A stretch of 64,000 nt of DNA from Streptomyces oryzae (lineage in GTDB: Bacteria > Actinomycetota > Actinomycetes > Streptomycetales > Streptomycetaceae), in contig NZ_JADKMA010000001.1 of assembly GCF_017676365.1 (NCBI RefSeq), forward strand, positions 1-64,000, given 5' to 3'. The position numbers were made by a program, and so were the translations under genes. How positions within the stretch are numbered: position 1 is the stretch's first letter; each line of letters starts with the position of its first letter. Under the pieces are notes generated by a model, which did not search any database, was not told where the DNA came from, and saw only the letters and a list, made by a program, of their open reading frames with translations. Of this stretch, positions 49,935 to 57,876 are shown one piece after another.

Positions 49935-51827
49935 TCAGTTCATACGGATCACCAGGTATCTCTCTCCCTCCCTGGGCGGCCGCGTCCAGGAGCGCGTGGT
50001 GAAGGTGTGCAGCCGCCCGTTGACGAGGGCATGGCGCGGCAGGCAGGCACCGAACTCCTCGCCCACTGCTTCCAGCAGTCGCCGTTCCGCCCCGGCGCCG
50101 TCTTCCGGATCACCGAAGAACCGGCTCGGGTCCAGCGCACGCGGTATCTTCCCGCTTTGCCGGATCTCTCCGTCCGCGTAGGTGAAGGCGTACTGCTCGG
50201 CACCGTCTCGCGCCACCGAAAGGTGGAAGAACGGCTCCCCGTCCCAACCCCTCAGGCCGCTCCACACCACCACCGCGCGGGTGCCGGCGCCGGCGGCCGC
50301 GGCAGGGGAGACGAACCGCTGCCGGTCGAACGGGGCAGGGTCGCCGTCGAAGGCGAAGCTCCAGTTGATGCCGGCTCGCCCGACGGCCATGAGAGCTCTG
50401 TCGTCGTAGGACGAGGACTCCTTCTCGTTCTCCCGCGCTCTGTCGTGTGCCTCCCAGAGCGTCATGGGTTGGCTCAGTACGGCTTCGTCCCCGTCCGCGA
50501 GACGTCCGGGCAACTCCTCCGGCTCCGCCCCCTCTACCAGGACGAACCGGTAGGACATGCGGTTGTTACCAGGGTCCGGCTCCGCGAGCCACGCCAGGTT
50601 GCCCGGGTCGAGCGGGGCCGTCGGCCGCGGTTCCGCACCCGCCATCCCGCCCCTTGGCGTGGCCAGCAGTTCGCGGCCCCGGTCCGGGGTCAGCAGCGGC
50701 CCGAGTACGGGATCGGCCACCCAGCCCAGCGGCGCGAGGTGATACGGGCCGAGCGGTTCCCACAGCGGCAGAGCACCCCTCAACGTCCGCCACGCTCCGT
50801 CGGTGTCTCCCCACCGCGCCAGCTCCCGCGCCCGCTCGACGGCCTCCCCGAACGGTCCGGTCGCCGTATACCGATATGTGCCGTTCCGCACCTGGTCCAG
50901 CGTCGCGTAGGCCAGCGACACCAACTCCTCGTCGGCGCCCTGCAAATTGAACTCCAGCGTGGAGTCGTCCCGGTACGAGTGCTCCGCATGCTCGGCCACC
51001 AGCGGCGGCAGCAGCTCCGGCGCGTACCGCGGGTCCGTCACCAACTCCTTGAAGTACACCATGTACGTCTCTCCGAGCAGGCGGCGTATCTGGTCGCCCA
51101 GCCCGGTGGCCCGCGGTCTGCCGTACTCGGCGGCTTCCTTCAGCGCCTGCGCGGCCGGCTCCCAGGCACCGCGCAGCGCCTCCAGCCGAGCTTCCTCCAC
51201 CAGCGAGTCCAGCTCCCGCGTCGTGTCGTTGGCGAACACCGGGTCGTCCTCGCCCCGGTTCGCCCGCAGGCTGTGGAACTCCCGGTACATGTGACGCATG
51301 AACTCGACGAAGTTCGAGTGCCGCTCGGGCGCCTCGCCCCGCCAACTCGCCCATGTGTACACGGCCCACTCGCCGTCCTCATCCACCTCCTCGGGGTCCA
51401 TGAGGACATGGGTGACGTCGGACTCGACATCGAGTTGCAGCCCGCGCCGCCAGATGTCGACCTCCGCCCGCTCCTCGGGGCCGGCATCCTCGTCCAGATA
51501 CTCCTCGAATATCTCCGCGAGCCCCGACTCGTCGTTGTGCCAGCGTGCGTCCGCGGTACCCGCAAGCAGCCACACGAACTCGCCCGCGTGCCGCCACCCG
51601 TCGCTGACCTTGAGGAACTCCCGGTACGACGGGGGCATCCGGCGGCCAAGGCGCTCCTCCATGGCCGCGATCCGCTCCTCGGACGCGGGCGGGAACCCCA
51701 GCCACCGCGCCCGCCGGGCGGCCTCGTCGTCCTCACTCTGCGCCTCACCGTCCGGCGGGCAATCCGCCCACTCACCGCTCCAACGGAGCAGAAAGGGCCG
51801 CCAGTCGAATCCCGCGATGTCCATCAT
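49935..51827 (-). CDS. Large SMI1/KNR4 (SUKH) family protein
   Basis: A 630-residue soluble protein. The N-terminal SUKH-1 domain is at residues 40-190 (SEERIAAMEERLGRRMPPSYREFLKVSDGW is the classic signature, followed by a Trp-rich acidic stretch). Residues 200-400 are helical with a repeated Ala/Glu pattern, and residues 400-630 form a beta-rich region (SYRFVLVEGAEPEELPGRLADGDEAVLS; AQYAFTYADG-like strand pairs). SUKH proteins serve as toxin immunity factors or regulatory scaffolds. No toxin is nearby. Start at 51827 or 51824 (adjacent Met codons). Function unassigned. Confidence 0.82.
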   Translation of the reverse strand: MMDIAGFDWRPFLLRWSGEWADCPPDGEAQSEDDEAARRARWLGFPPASEERIAAMEERLGRRMPPSYREFLKVSDGWRHAGEFVWLLAGTADARWHNDESGLAEIFEEYLDEDAGPEERAEVDIWRRGLQLDVESDVTHVLMDPEEVDEDGEWAVYTWASWRGEAPERHSNFVEFMRHMYREFHSLRANRGEDDPVFANDTTRELDSLVEEARLEALRGAWEPAAQALKEAAEYGRPRATGLGDQIRRLLGETYMVYFKELVTDPRYAPELLPPLVAEHAEHSYRDDSTLEFNLQGADEELVSLAYATLDQVRNGTYRYTATGPFGEAVERARELARWGDTDGAWRTLRGALPLWEPLGPYHLAPLGWVADPVLGPLLTPDRGRELLATPRGGMAGAEPRPTAPLDPGNLAWLAEPDPGNNRMSYRFVLVEGAEPEELPGRLADGDEAVLSQPMTLWEAHDRARENEKESSSYDDRALMAVGRAGINWSFAFDGDPAPFDRQRFVSPAAAAGAGTRAVVVWSGLRGWDGEPFFHLSVARDGAEQYAFTYADGEIRQSGKIPRALDPSRFFGDPEDGAGAERRLLEAVGEEFGACLPRHALVNGRLHTFTTRSWTRPPREGERYLVIRMN

Positions 51828-52008
51828 GCGTCCGATGCTGCCACCCGCCACTGACAGTGCTCCGCTGCTGACGGTCCTCGGTCTTCCTTGACGCCCCGTC
51901 AGGAGCAAGTCGCCGAACGATGCCCCGGCCTGCCGATCAGAGGCGCGACGGCCGGACCGGGGACCGGGCCCCAGAGCCAGGGACCGGGGCCAGGGTCCCG
52001 GGGACGGG

Positions 52009-52036
52009 GCCGGGGACGATCGGTCCCGTCCCCGGC
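52009..52036 (-). terminator. Hairpin after the sugar-acid cassette
   Basis: GCCGGGGACG and CGTCCCCGGC form a perfect 10-bp stem with an 8-nt loop, 24 bp past the stop of the P-loop kinase gene. The surrounding 100 bp is a GGACCGGGG-rich, low-complexity spacer. Confidence 0.65.
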
Positions 52037-52060
52037 GGCTCGGCCCGTACGGGCCCCTCG

Positions 52061-52645
52061 TCAGGTCAGACCCTCCAGGGCGTGTGCTACCGCCGTCGCT
52101 GTCACGGCGCCGTCGGCGCGGTTGTCCAACACCAGCCGGCGCCCGCCCCTCCAGTGGCACTCGTTCTCCTGGGCCTTCTTCCAGAAGGCGTCCCAGTCGG
52201 CGAGCTTGGACAGGTCCCGGGCATAGCCGCGGGCCCTGACCCGCTCGCGGGCGGTCTCCGAATCCACGTGGACCTGTACGACCACGGGCTCGACATGCTG
52301 GGGCCAGGAGTGCCGTTCGGCCACCTCCTCCAGGTATCCGGGCCGGGAGACATAGCGGCCGAACGGGGCGTCCAGTACCACTGGCCGGCCCACGGCCAGG
52401 TTGTCCCGGGCCAGGTCCAGGAGGGTCGGATATTCGAGGTCCATCACCTGGGACTGGTAGTACGGGTTGAGGTCGCGCTGGGCCGGGTCCGTGCCGGCGA
52501 GTTCGAGCAGCGCCTCGGTGAGCCTCGTACAGACGGTGTCCTTGTCGAGGTAGGCGGCACCGGACTGTTGGGCCAGCAGCCTGGCCACGCTGGTCTTCCC
52601 GGAGCCTGCCGGTCCTATCACGAAGAAGGCACGGAGGGTGTTCAT
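52061..52645 (-). CDS. P-loop kinase (AAA_33/gluconate-kinase-like)
   Basis: A 194-residue small-molecule-kinase-like P-loop protein. Walker A FVIGPAGSGKTSVARLLA is at residues 8-25, then YLDKDTVCTRLTEAL as in gluconate/shikimate-kinase relatives, GRPVVLDAPFGRYVSRPGYLEE near 93, and a lid-like Arg cluster SETARERVRARGYARD near 133. Its ATG overlaps the MFS stop (ATGA), and the KDPG aldolase is upstream in the same direction. Context therefore suggests phosphorylation of the imported sugar acid before aldol cleavage, taking the place of a PfkB-type KDG kinase. This is inference. Confidence 0.8.
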   Translation of the reverse strand: MNTLRAFFVIGPAGSGKTSVARLLAQQSGAAYLDKDTVCTRLTEALLELAGTDPAQRDLNPYYQSQVMDLEYPTLLDLARDNLAVGRPVVLDAPFGRYVSRPGYLEEVAERHSWPQHVEPVVVQVHVDSETARERVRARGYARDLSKLADWDAFWKKAQENECHWRGGRRLVLDNRADGAVTATAVAHALEGLT

Positions 52646-53952
52646 GCCCGGCGCTCCTTGACGAAGAACTGGTAGGAGAGGGCGCCGACGAGCAGCAACG
52701 CGCCGCCGACCAGAAAGACCAGGGTGTAGTTGTTGCCCGTGGCGTCGAGGATGGCGCCGGTGACCATAGGGGCCAGTGCGGCGCCGAGGAAGCCGCCGAA
52801 GTTCTGGATGGCGCCCAGCGAAGCCACCTGGTGCGGTTCTGCGATGTCGGAGGCGAGGGTCCACAGGCAGCCCGTGGGTACCTGCGCGGCGAAGTAGCCG
52901 AGGGAGAGCAGGGCGATGGCGAGCGGGGTGCTCTCGACGTACGCCACGGGCAGCACCGCCGCAGCCGCCAGCACCGCACCCCCGACGATGGGCACCTTGC
53001 GCGAGGAAACCGCGGAGAAACCCCGGCGGATCAGGCGCCCGGACAGCAGACCGCCGAACAGGACGCCGAGGATGCCGCAGAGGTAGGGCAGGGAGGACAG
53101 CCAGCCGGTCTGGGAGAGGCTGAAGCCGCGAGAGGTCTCCAGATAGCTCGGCAGCCAGGTCAGGTAGACCCAGACGGTGTAGAAGATCCCGAACGCGCCG
53201 AGCATCATGAAGTAGGTGTTGCGCTGCCGGAACAGCGCTCCCCAGCCCGCCTGCTGCCCCGCGGACGTCGCGCGCGCCTCGGCTGCCGCCTGCGCCGCCT
53301 CCTCGCCCTTGATCAGCGCCTGCTCGCGCAGGGTCGGGTCCCGGTAGATCCGCAGCCACACCAGCATGACGACGATGCCCAGCGCGCCCACGGTGACGAA
53401 CATGCCGCGCCATCCGGACGTCAGCAGCAGGGCGGTGAGCAGGGGCGGGGCGATGGCGTTGGCTATCTGGGACCCCGTGTTGACGATCGAGACCGGCAGG
53501 GCGCGCTCGTTCTTGGCGAACCACCGCTCGTTGACCTTCAGGCTGGCGGTGAAGAACGGGGACTCGGTGATACCGAGGGCGACCCGGCCCGCGTAGAGCA
53601 GTCCGAAGCTGTGCGCGGCTGCCGTGACCATCGTCATCAGCGACCAGAGCCCGGCCGCCCAGGCGTACATGCGCTTGGGCCCGAACCGGTCGACGAGGTA
53701 GCCGGCCGGAAGGTTGGCGATGGCGTACGGCCAGGAGAAGGCCGCGAGCAGCAGCCCCATCTCGGTGGCGCTCAGGCCGAACTCGTCGGTGATGGTCGTG
53801 TTGGCGACGCTCAGGGTGGCGCGGTCGAGGTAGTTGACCACACCGCCGATCACCAGGAGGGCCACCAGGACCCAGCGGATGCGGATCGACTTCCGTGCGG
53901 CGAGGCCGTCGGCGGAGTCGAGTGAGGGGGACGTGAGGGACTGCTGGGCCAT
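52642..53952 (-). CDS. MFS transporter, anion:cation symporter (hexuronate/aldonate) type
   Basis: A 436-residue protein with 12 membrane segments. It looks like the ACS subfamily that imports galactonate, glucarate, hexuronates or related sugar acids: VVNYLDRATLSVANTTITDEFGLSATEMGLLLAAFSWPYAI at residues 38-78 is the usual opening, then GRVALGITESPFFTASLKVNERWF near 122 and NFGGFLGAALAPMVTGAILDATGN near 385. It lies between KDPG aldolase and the P-loop kinase in one direction, so it should import the substrate of that pathway. Confidence 0.9.
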   Translation of the reverse strand: MAQQSLTSPSLDSADGLAARKSIRIRWVLVALLVIGGVVNYLDRATLSVANTTITDEFGLSATEMGLLLAAFSWPYAIANLPAGYLVDRFGPKRMYAWAAGLWSLMTMVTAAAHSFGLLYAGRVALGITESPFFTASLKVNERWFAKNERALPVSIVNTGSQIANAIAPPLLTALLLTSGWRGMFVTVGALGIVVMLVWLRIYRDPTLREQALIKGEEAAQAAAEARATSAGQQAGWGALFRQRNTYFMMLGAFGIFYTVWVYLTWLPSYLETSRGFSLSQTGWLSSLPYLCGILGVLFGGLLSGRLIRRGFSAVSSRKVPIVGGAVLAAAAVLPVAYVESTPLAIALLSLGYFAAQVPTGCLWTLASDIAEPHQVASLGAIQNFGGFLGAALAPMVTGAILDATGNNYTLVFLVGGALLLVGALSYQFFVKERRA

Positions 53953-54045
53953 GGGGTGCTCCTTGAAATGACCAGCGTGTGCGTTGGGGAGGGCGAGCGG
54001 CGTGGGGGGTGAGCGGCGTGGGGGAGAGGTGGTGCGGCCGGACCG

Positions 54046-54693
54046 TCAGGCCCGTGCCCCTTCGATGGCGCGCAGCATGTCGGCGGCGGCCTCGGTGACC
54101 CGGCCATGGTCGCCGTCGACCCGGGCTGCCTTCGTCACGAAGCTGCCTGCACCGACGGCGACGACGCCCGCGTCGAACCACTCCTTGACGTTGTCGGGGG
54201 TGACACCCCCCGTCGGCATCAGCGGCGCCTGGGGGAGCGGGGCCCGGACCGTGCGGACATAGTCGGGCCCGACGAACTCCGCCGGGAAGAGCTTCACGAT
54301 GTCGGCGCCCGCCTGCATCGTGTCGACGATCTCCGAGGGAGTGAAGGCCCCGCTGACGGTGACAGCCTGGTAGCGGTTGGCCGTCTCGATCATCGCCGGG
54401 TTGAGGTTGGGGCTTACCAGCAACCGTGCGCCCGCCGAGACACAGGTCCGGGCGGTCGGCCCGTCCAGTACCGTGCCGGCGCCGACGACGACCCCGTCGT
54501 CGCCGTAGCGCTCGGCGAGCGTCGAGATCACCCCCAGCGCACCCGGCACCGAGAGGGTGATTTCCAGCGCCCGGATACCGCCCTCGATCGCCGCTTCCGA
54601 GACGGCCAGCGCCTCCTCGGCGCTGTCCAGCCGGACGATCAGCAGGGCGCCAGTACGGGTGATCGTATCCAGCGCATTAAACTTTGTTACCAT
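54046..54693 (-). CDS. eda: KDPG/KHG aldolase family protein
   Basis: A 215-residue class I aldolase of the Eda family that cleaves 2-keto-3-deoxy-6-phosphogluconate (or the phosphogalactonate/4-hydroxy-2-oxoglutarate analogue) to pyruvate and an aldehyde. The catalytic Glu is in ALEITLSVPGAL near residue 44. The Schiff-base Lys is in DIVKLFPAEFVGPDYV near 134, and the phosphate site is MPTGGVTPDNVKEW near 160. It heads a cassette with a sugar-acid MFS transporter and a small kinase, opposite a DeoR regulator. No ribosome-binding site is evident, suggesting a leaderless mRNA. Confidence 0.92.
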   Translation of the reverse strand: MVTKFNALDTITRTGALLIVRLDSAEEALAVSEAAIEGGIRALEITLSVPGALGVISTLAERYGDDGVVVGAGTVLDGPTARTCVSAGARLLVSPNLNPAMIETANRYQAVTVSGAFTPSEIVDTMQAGADIVKLFPAEFVGPDYVRTVRAPLPQAPLMPTGGVTPDNVKEWFDAGVVAVGAGSFVTKAARVDGDHGRVTEAAADMLRAIEGARA

Positions 54694-54707
54694 AGCGGCA
54701 CACGCTA
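54693..54707. promoter_or_regulatory. Inverted repeat at the aldolase start
   Basis: TAGCG-N5-CGCTA overlaps the first base of the aldolase ATG and a minus-strand TAGCGT -10-like hexamer (54707-54702); GTGACA lies about 18 bp further upstream. It may be a DeoR operator for the aldolase-MFS-kinase unit. Confidence 0.45.
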
Positions 54708-54796
54708 GAACATCGATTCACATCTTGTCACGCCCCGCGTCATACGAAGTTAGGCTGGCGCCGATCCGCACCCAGGCTTCGAGGAGACGAGACGCA

Positions 54797-55603
54797 GTGA
54801 GCAGGGCCGACCGGGCACCCTTGATCCCCGAGCAACGCCACCAGGAACTGCTGCGCCTGCTGCGGAGCAGCGGAGTGCTCAGCATCCGCGATCTGACCAC
54901 CGCGCTGAACGTCTCCCACATGACCGTGCGCCGGGACATCGCAGCGCTGGAGAAGAGTGGCCGGGTGGTCTCGGTGCAGGGCGGGGTACGGCTCGCCGAC
55001 GGGACCGGGCACGCACCGCCCCGCGAGCGGGCTTCACGGGCGGCGCTGGAGATGCCGCGCAAGCGCGCGATCGCCGAGACCGCCGCCGGGCTCGTCGAAG
55101 ACGGCATGGTCGTCTTTCTCGATGCGGGGACGACCTGTCAGTCGGTGGTGCCGTTCCTCGCCGCCCGCCAGGACCTCACCGTCGTCACCAACGACTTCCA
55201 CGCGGCGCTGGCGCTGTGCGATCTGCCGTCCGTGCACGCCATCCACACCGGTGGTGAGGTGGACGCGGCAAGCGGTTCGAGCAGCGGGCCGCTCGCCGCC
55301 AGGACGATCGGCACGCTCAACATCGACCTGTGCTTCCTCAGCGCCGGCTCCTGGGACCTGACCCACGGCGTCACCAGCCACTCCACCGAGAAGGTGCTGC
55401 TCAAACAGACCGTGATGGAGGCCGCCTCCTCCCTCGCGCTGCTCGCCGACAGCACGAAGTGGGGCACCGTGGAGCGGTTCCGGGTCACCGCCCTCGACCG
55501 GCTCGACACCGTCGTGACCGATGCGGGCCTGCCCACCGAGGTAGTCGACCGGATCATGGAAGAGGGCCCGTCAGTGCTGCGGCCGGAGGCGGCGGCAGGG
55601 TGA
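54797..55603 (+). CDS. DeoR/GlpR-family sugar-metabolism regulator
   Basis: A 268-residue regulator: DeoR winged HTH in residues 10-65 (IPEQRHQELLRLLRSSGVLSIRDLTTALNVSHMTVRRDIAALE), then a sugar-phosphate-sensing DeoRC domain (FLDAGTTCQSVVPFLAA near 105; VVTNDFHAALALCDLP; IDLCFLSAGSWDLTHGVTSHS near 178; LLADSTKWGTV near 218). GTG 54797 has GAGGAGAC upstream. It diverges from the aldolase-MFS-kinase cassette and most probably represses it until the phosphorylated sugar acid accumulates. Confidence 0.92.
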   Translation: MSRADRAPLIPEQRHQELLRLLRSSGVLSIRDLTTALNVSHMTVRRDIAALEKSGRVVSVQGGVRLADGTGHAPPRERASRAALEMPRKRAIAETAAGLVEDGMVVFLDAGTTCQSVVPFLAARQDLTVVTNDFHAALALCDLPSVHAIHTGGEVDAASGSSSGPLAARTIGTLNIDLCFLSAGSWDLTHGVTSHSTEKVLLKQTVMEAASSLALLADSTKWGTVERFRVTALDRLDTVVTDAGLPTEVVDRIMEEGPSVLRPEAAAG

Positions 55604-55617
55604 TGCCGCGAATCGCG

Positions 55618-56508
55618 TCACAGCGTGATGGGGCCGAGCGCGGCGGCGGTCTGGGCCAGGGCGCGGATGAGGGGGCTGTCGGCGGTGGTCCGCCAGGTCA
55701 GGGCCCATTGGAGGGCGGGGGCGTCGTGGATGGGCAGGAAGACGATGCCGGGCGGTTTGTTGTAGCGGGCCGCGATCTCGCCCAGCGGGTGGACGCACTG
55801 CCCGGAGGCGACCAGGGGGAGGATTTCATGGAAGGTCCGCGCTGCCGGGCCGCGTGGGACGAGGCGTCCACTCGGTGTGCGTACGGGAACCATGGACGCG
55901 ACCCAGTATTCGGGGGCATCGGGGCCGAGGTCGACGACGTGGTTGTCGGCGAGATCCTCCAGGGACGCGGTGCCCCGCTCGGCCAGTGGATGGTGTGCTG
56001 ACACGGCCAGTACGCGCCCTCCGGTGAGCACGGTGGGGCCGACAGTGAGGTCGGGTTCGGCGACGGGCAGCCACAGGACATTGATGTCGTTGTCCCCGGT
56101 GCGCAGGGCCGTGAACGGGTCGCTGCCGTTGACTTCGTTGAACTGCACGCCGCTGCCGGGGTAGCGGGCGCGGAACGCGTCGATGAGCGGGCGCAGTTCG
56201 TGCCCCGCATGGCCGAAGACGCCCAGCCGAAGGGTCTTGCCCGCACCCGGGCCGGCTGCTTCCGCGCGGGCGAGACCCTCACGGAGGAGGTCGACGGCCT
56301 GCTGCAGGTCTTCGCGCAGCCGCCGGCCGACCGGGGTCAGGGTCACGCGTCGGCTGGTCCGCTCGAACAGGGCCACGCCCAGGCGCCGCTCCTGCTTGCC
56401 GATGGCCTGACTGACGCGGGCCTGGGACACATGGAGCCGTTCGGCGGTGCGGCCGAAGTGCAGTTCCTCGGCGAGCGTCAGGAAGATCTCGATGTCGCGC
56501 AGCTCCAC
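55618..56508 (-). CDS. LysR-family transcriptional regulator
   Basis: A 296-residue LTTR: HTH ELRDIEIFLTLAEELHFGRTAERLHVSQARVSQAIGKQERRLG at residues 2-44, effector domain from about 90 (TLRLGVFGHAGHELRPLIDAFRARYPG) to 290. GTG 56508 with GGGAG upstream fits the family start (M-ELRDIEIFLTLAEELHF). It diverges from a SnoaL/NTF2-like gene and a DoxX gene, with an inverted repeat at its own start, so it probably regulates those. Confidence 0.9.
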   Translation of the reverse strand: MELRDIEIFLTLAEELHFGRTAERLHVSQARVSQAIGKQERRLGVALFERTSRRVTLTPVGRRLREDLQQAVDLLREGLARAEAAGPGAGKTLRLGVFGHAGHELRPLIDAFRARYPGSGVQFNEVNGSDPFTALRTGDNDINVLWLPVAEPDLTVGPTVLTGGRVLAVSAHHPLAERGTASLEDLADNHVVDLGPDAPEYWVASMVPVRTPSGRLVPRGPAARTFHEILPLVASGQCVHPLGEIAARYNKPPGIVFLPIHDAPALQWALTWRTTADSPLIRALAQTAAALGPITL

Positions 56509-56510
56509 GA

Positions 56511-56526
56511 ATAACTCCCGCGTTAT
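56511..56526. promoter_or_regulatory. LysR-type inverted repeat ATAAC-N6-GTTAT
   Basis: A 16-bp inverted repeat 3 bp upstream of the LysR GTG and about 140 bp from the divergent SnoaL-like gene. It has the dyad layout of an LTTR site and overlaps the ribosome-binding region of the regulator, consistent with autorepression. Confidence 0.55.
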
Positions 56527-56663
56527 GGATCGGTCCCCGAAGCTTACCTTGTTACCCCGCTGACCTGCGTCGATGCTGGACACGCCAGCAGCTGACAGGC
56601 CCCACATGCGCCTGATCGGCACACCGATGAAGCAGAGACGAAGCAGATGGGGCAGGGGAGCCG

Positions 56664-57113
56664 ATGAGTACCAGCACCATGCAGGCCGTCGCCGACCGCA
56701 TCGAGATCGAGGCGCTGCGCGCGGAGATCACCGACGCGGTGATGATGCGCGATTTCGACCGCTTCGCTTCGCTGTTCACGCCCGACGGCGCGATGCGGTG
56801 GCCCCACATCGGCAAGGAGTTCATCGGCCGGGAGGAGATCCGCGCCGGGATCGAGTGGGGGCAGGGGCTCTGGGAGTTCTTCGTCCAGCAGGTCCATCAG
56901 GGCGTCATCCGGCTGGATGGCGACTCCGCGGTCGGCCGTACCCATATCCAGGAGTTCGGGCGGCTGCGCGACGGCGGCTCGCACTCCAACTACGCGCTGT
57001 ATCACGACCAGTACGAGCGCACCCCCGGTGGCTGGAAATTCAGCCAGCGGGTCTATGAGGTCCGATACGCCGACTCCACCCCGCTGACGGGCGTAGGTCC
57101 TGATCACCCGTAA
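56664..57113 (+). CDS. SnoaL/NTF2-like protein
   Basis: A 149-residue cone-shaped alpha+beta barrel protein of the SnoaL_4 type: IEALRAEITDAVMMRDFDRFASLFTPDGAMRWPHIGKEFIGREEI at residues 16-60, and a beta-rich second half including GRTHIQEFGRLRDGGSHSNYALYHDQYERTPGGWKFSQRVYEVRY. Family members act as polyketide cyclases, isomerases or small-molecule binders. AGGGGAG precedes the ATG. It is 58 bp ahead of a DoxX protein and opposite a LysR regulator, and the role may be stress or aromatic metabolism. Confidence 0.88.
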   Translation: MSTSTMQAVADRIEIEALRAEITDAVMMRDFDRFASLFTPDGAMRWPHIGKEFIGREEIRAGIEWGQGLWEFFVQQVHQGVIRLDGDSAVGRTHIQEFGRLRDGGSHSNYALYHDQYERTPGGWKFSQRVYEVRYADSTPLTGVGPDHP

Positions 57114-57171
57114 CGGACACCGGGACCGGGACACCAATCCACCTTCGACCAATTCCTCTCAGGAGAAGCAC

Positions 57172-57546
57172 ATGGACCTCGCACTGTGGATCGCAGCGGG
57201 ACTGCTGGCTGCGGTCGCCCTGCTCGGCGGTTCGACCAAGACGTTCATCCCCAAGGAGAAGCTGGCCGCGCAGCACGGTGGTGAGTGGACGCAAAATGCC
57301 GGCGTCGGATTCGTCAAGACCCTTGGGATCCTCGAACTGCTGGCCGCGGTGGGTCTGATCCTGCCCGCCGCACTCGACATCGCCCCGGTGATGGTGCCGG
57401 TGACCGCACTGTGCTGGATTCTGCTGATGGTCGGCGCGATGATCACCCACCGCCGCCTTGGCCAGTCCAAGCTCGTGCTGGTCAACTCGGTCTACCTCGC
57501 CCTCGCGGTCTTCATCGCGGGAGGACATCTCCTGGGCACCAACTAG
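57172..57546 (+). CDS. DoxX-family membrane protein
   Basis: A 124-residue protein with four membrane segments (residues 4-20, 50-66, 72-92, 103-120) and the DoxX-like feature GFVKTLGILELLAAVGLILPAAL near 50. DoxX relatives associate with thiosulfate:quinone oxidoreductase or with redox and osmotic stress functions, but short versions are largely uncharacterised. AGGAGA precedes the ATG. It is probably co-transcribed with the SnoaL-like gene. Confidence 0.88.
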   Translation: MDLALWIAAGLLAAVALLGGSTKTFIPKEKLAAQHGGEWTQNAGVGFVKTLGILELLAAVGLILPAALDIAPVMVPVTALCWILLMVGAMITHRRLGQSKLVLVNSVYLALAVFIAGGHLLGTN

Positions 57547-57876
57547 CCTTCGTTGCTTGCACGTTGAGAAAGACAGGGGTGGACCGGCGGCGGTTCACGG
57601 ATACGCTTCGAGCGCTTTCGGGCGCGCAGGGAGCAGACCTTCGAGCTGCCTCCCGGAATGGCGAACGGGGCAGCGGCAGCGAAACGATCGCGCTATTTCG
57701 AGTGACCCCGCCGGGAGGAATATCTCGGTATTTCATGGGCAAAAGGGCGAAGCGCCCGAAGCGCTGCTCTATGACATATGCGTCAGAAGTAGTCCTGTGT
57801 CACCGGCTGGCGGCGCGGGCGGGCGCGCTTACCGTCTGCGACCTGCGTGGCCGTCACGGAGGGGACTCGTACGTCC
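57547..57876. other. Spacer with a locally AT-rich tract, no gene recognised
   Basis: About 330 bp before the antiporter. A tract at 57680-57790 is clearly less GC-rich than its surroundings and includes a short GGGCGAAGCGCCC hairpin near 57747. It should contain the antiporter promoter; I recognise no known riboswitch or RNA gene. Confidence 0.45.

Noticed and set aside
57680-57790. AT-richer tract before the antiporter considered as a riboswitch
   Set aside because: It lacks the conserved elements of any riboswitch class I can recognise; it is more simply a promoter region.
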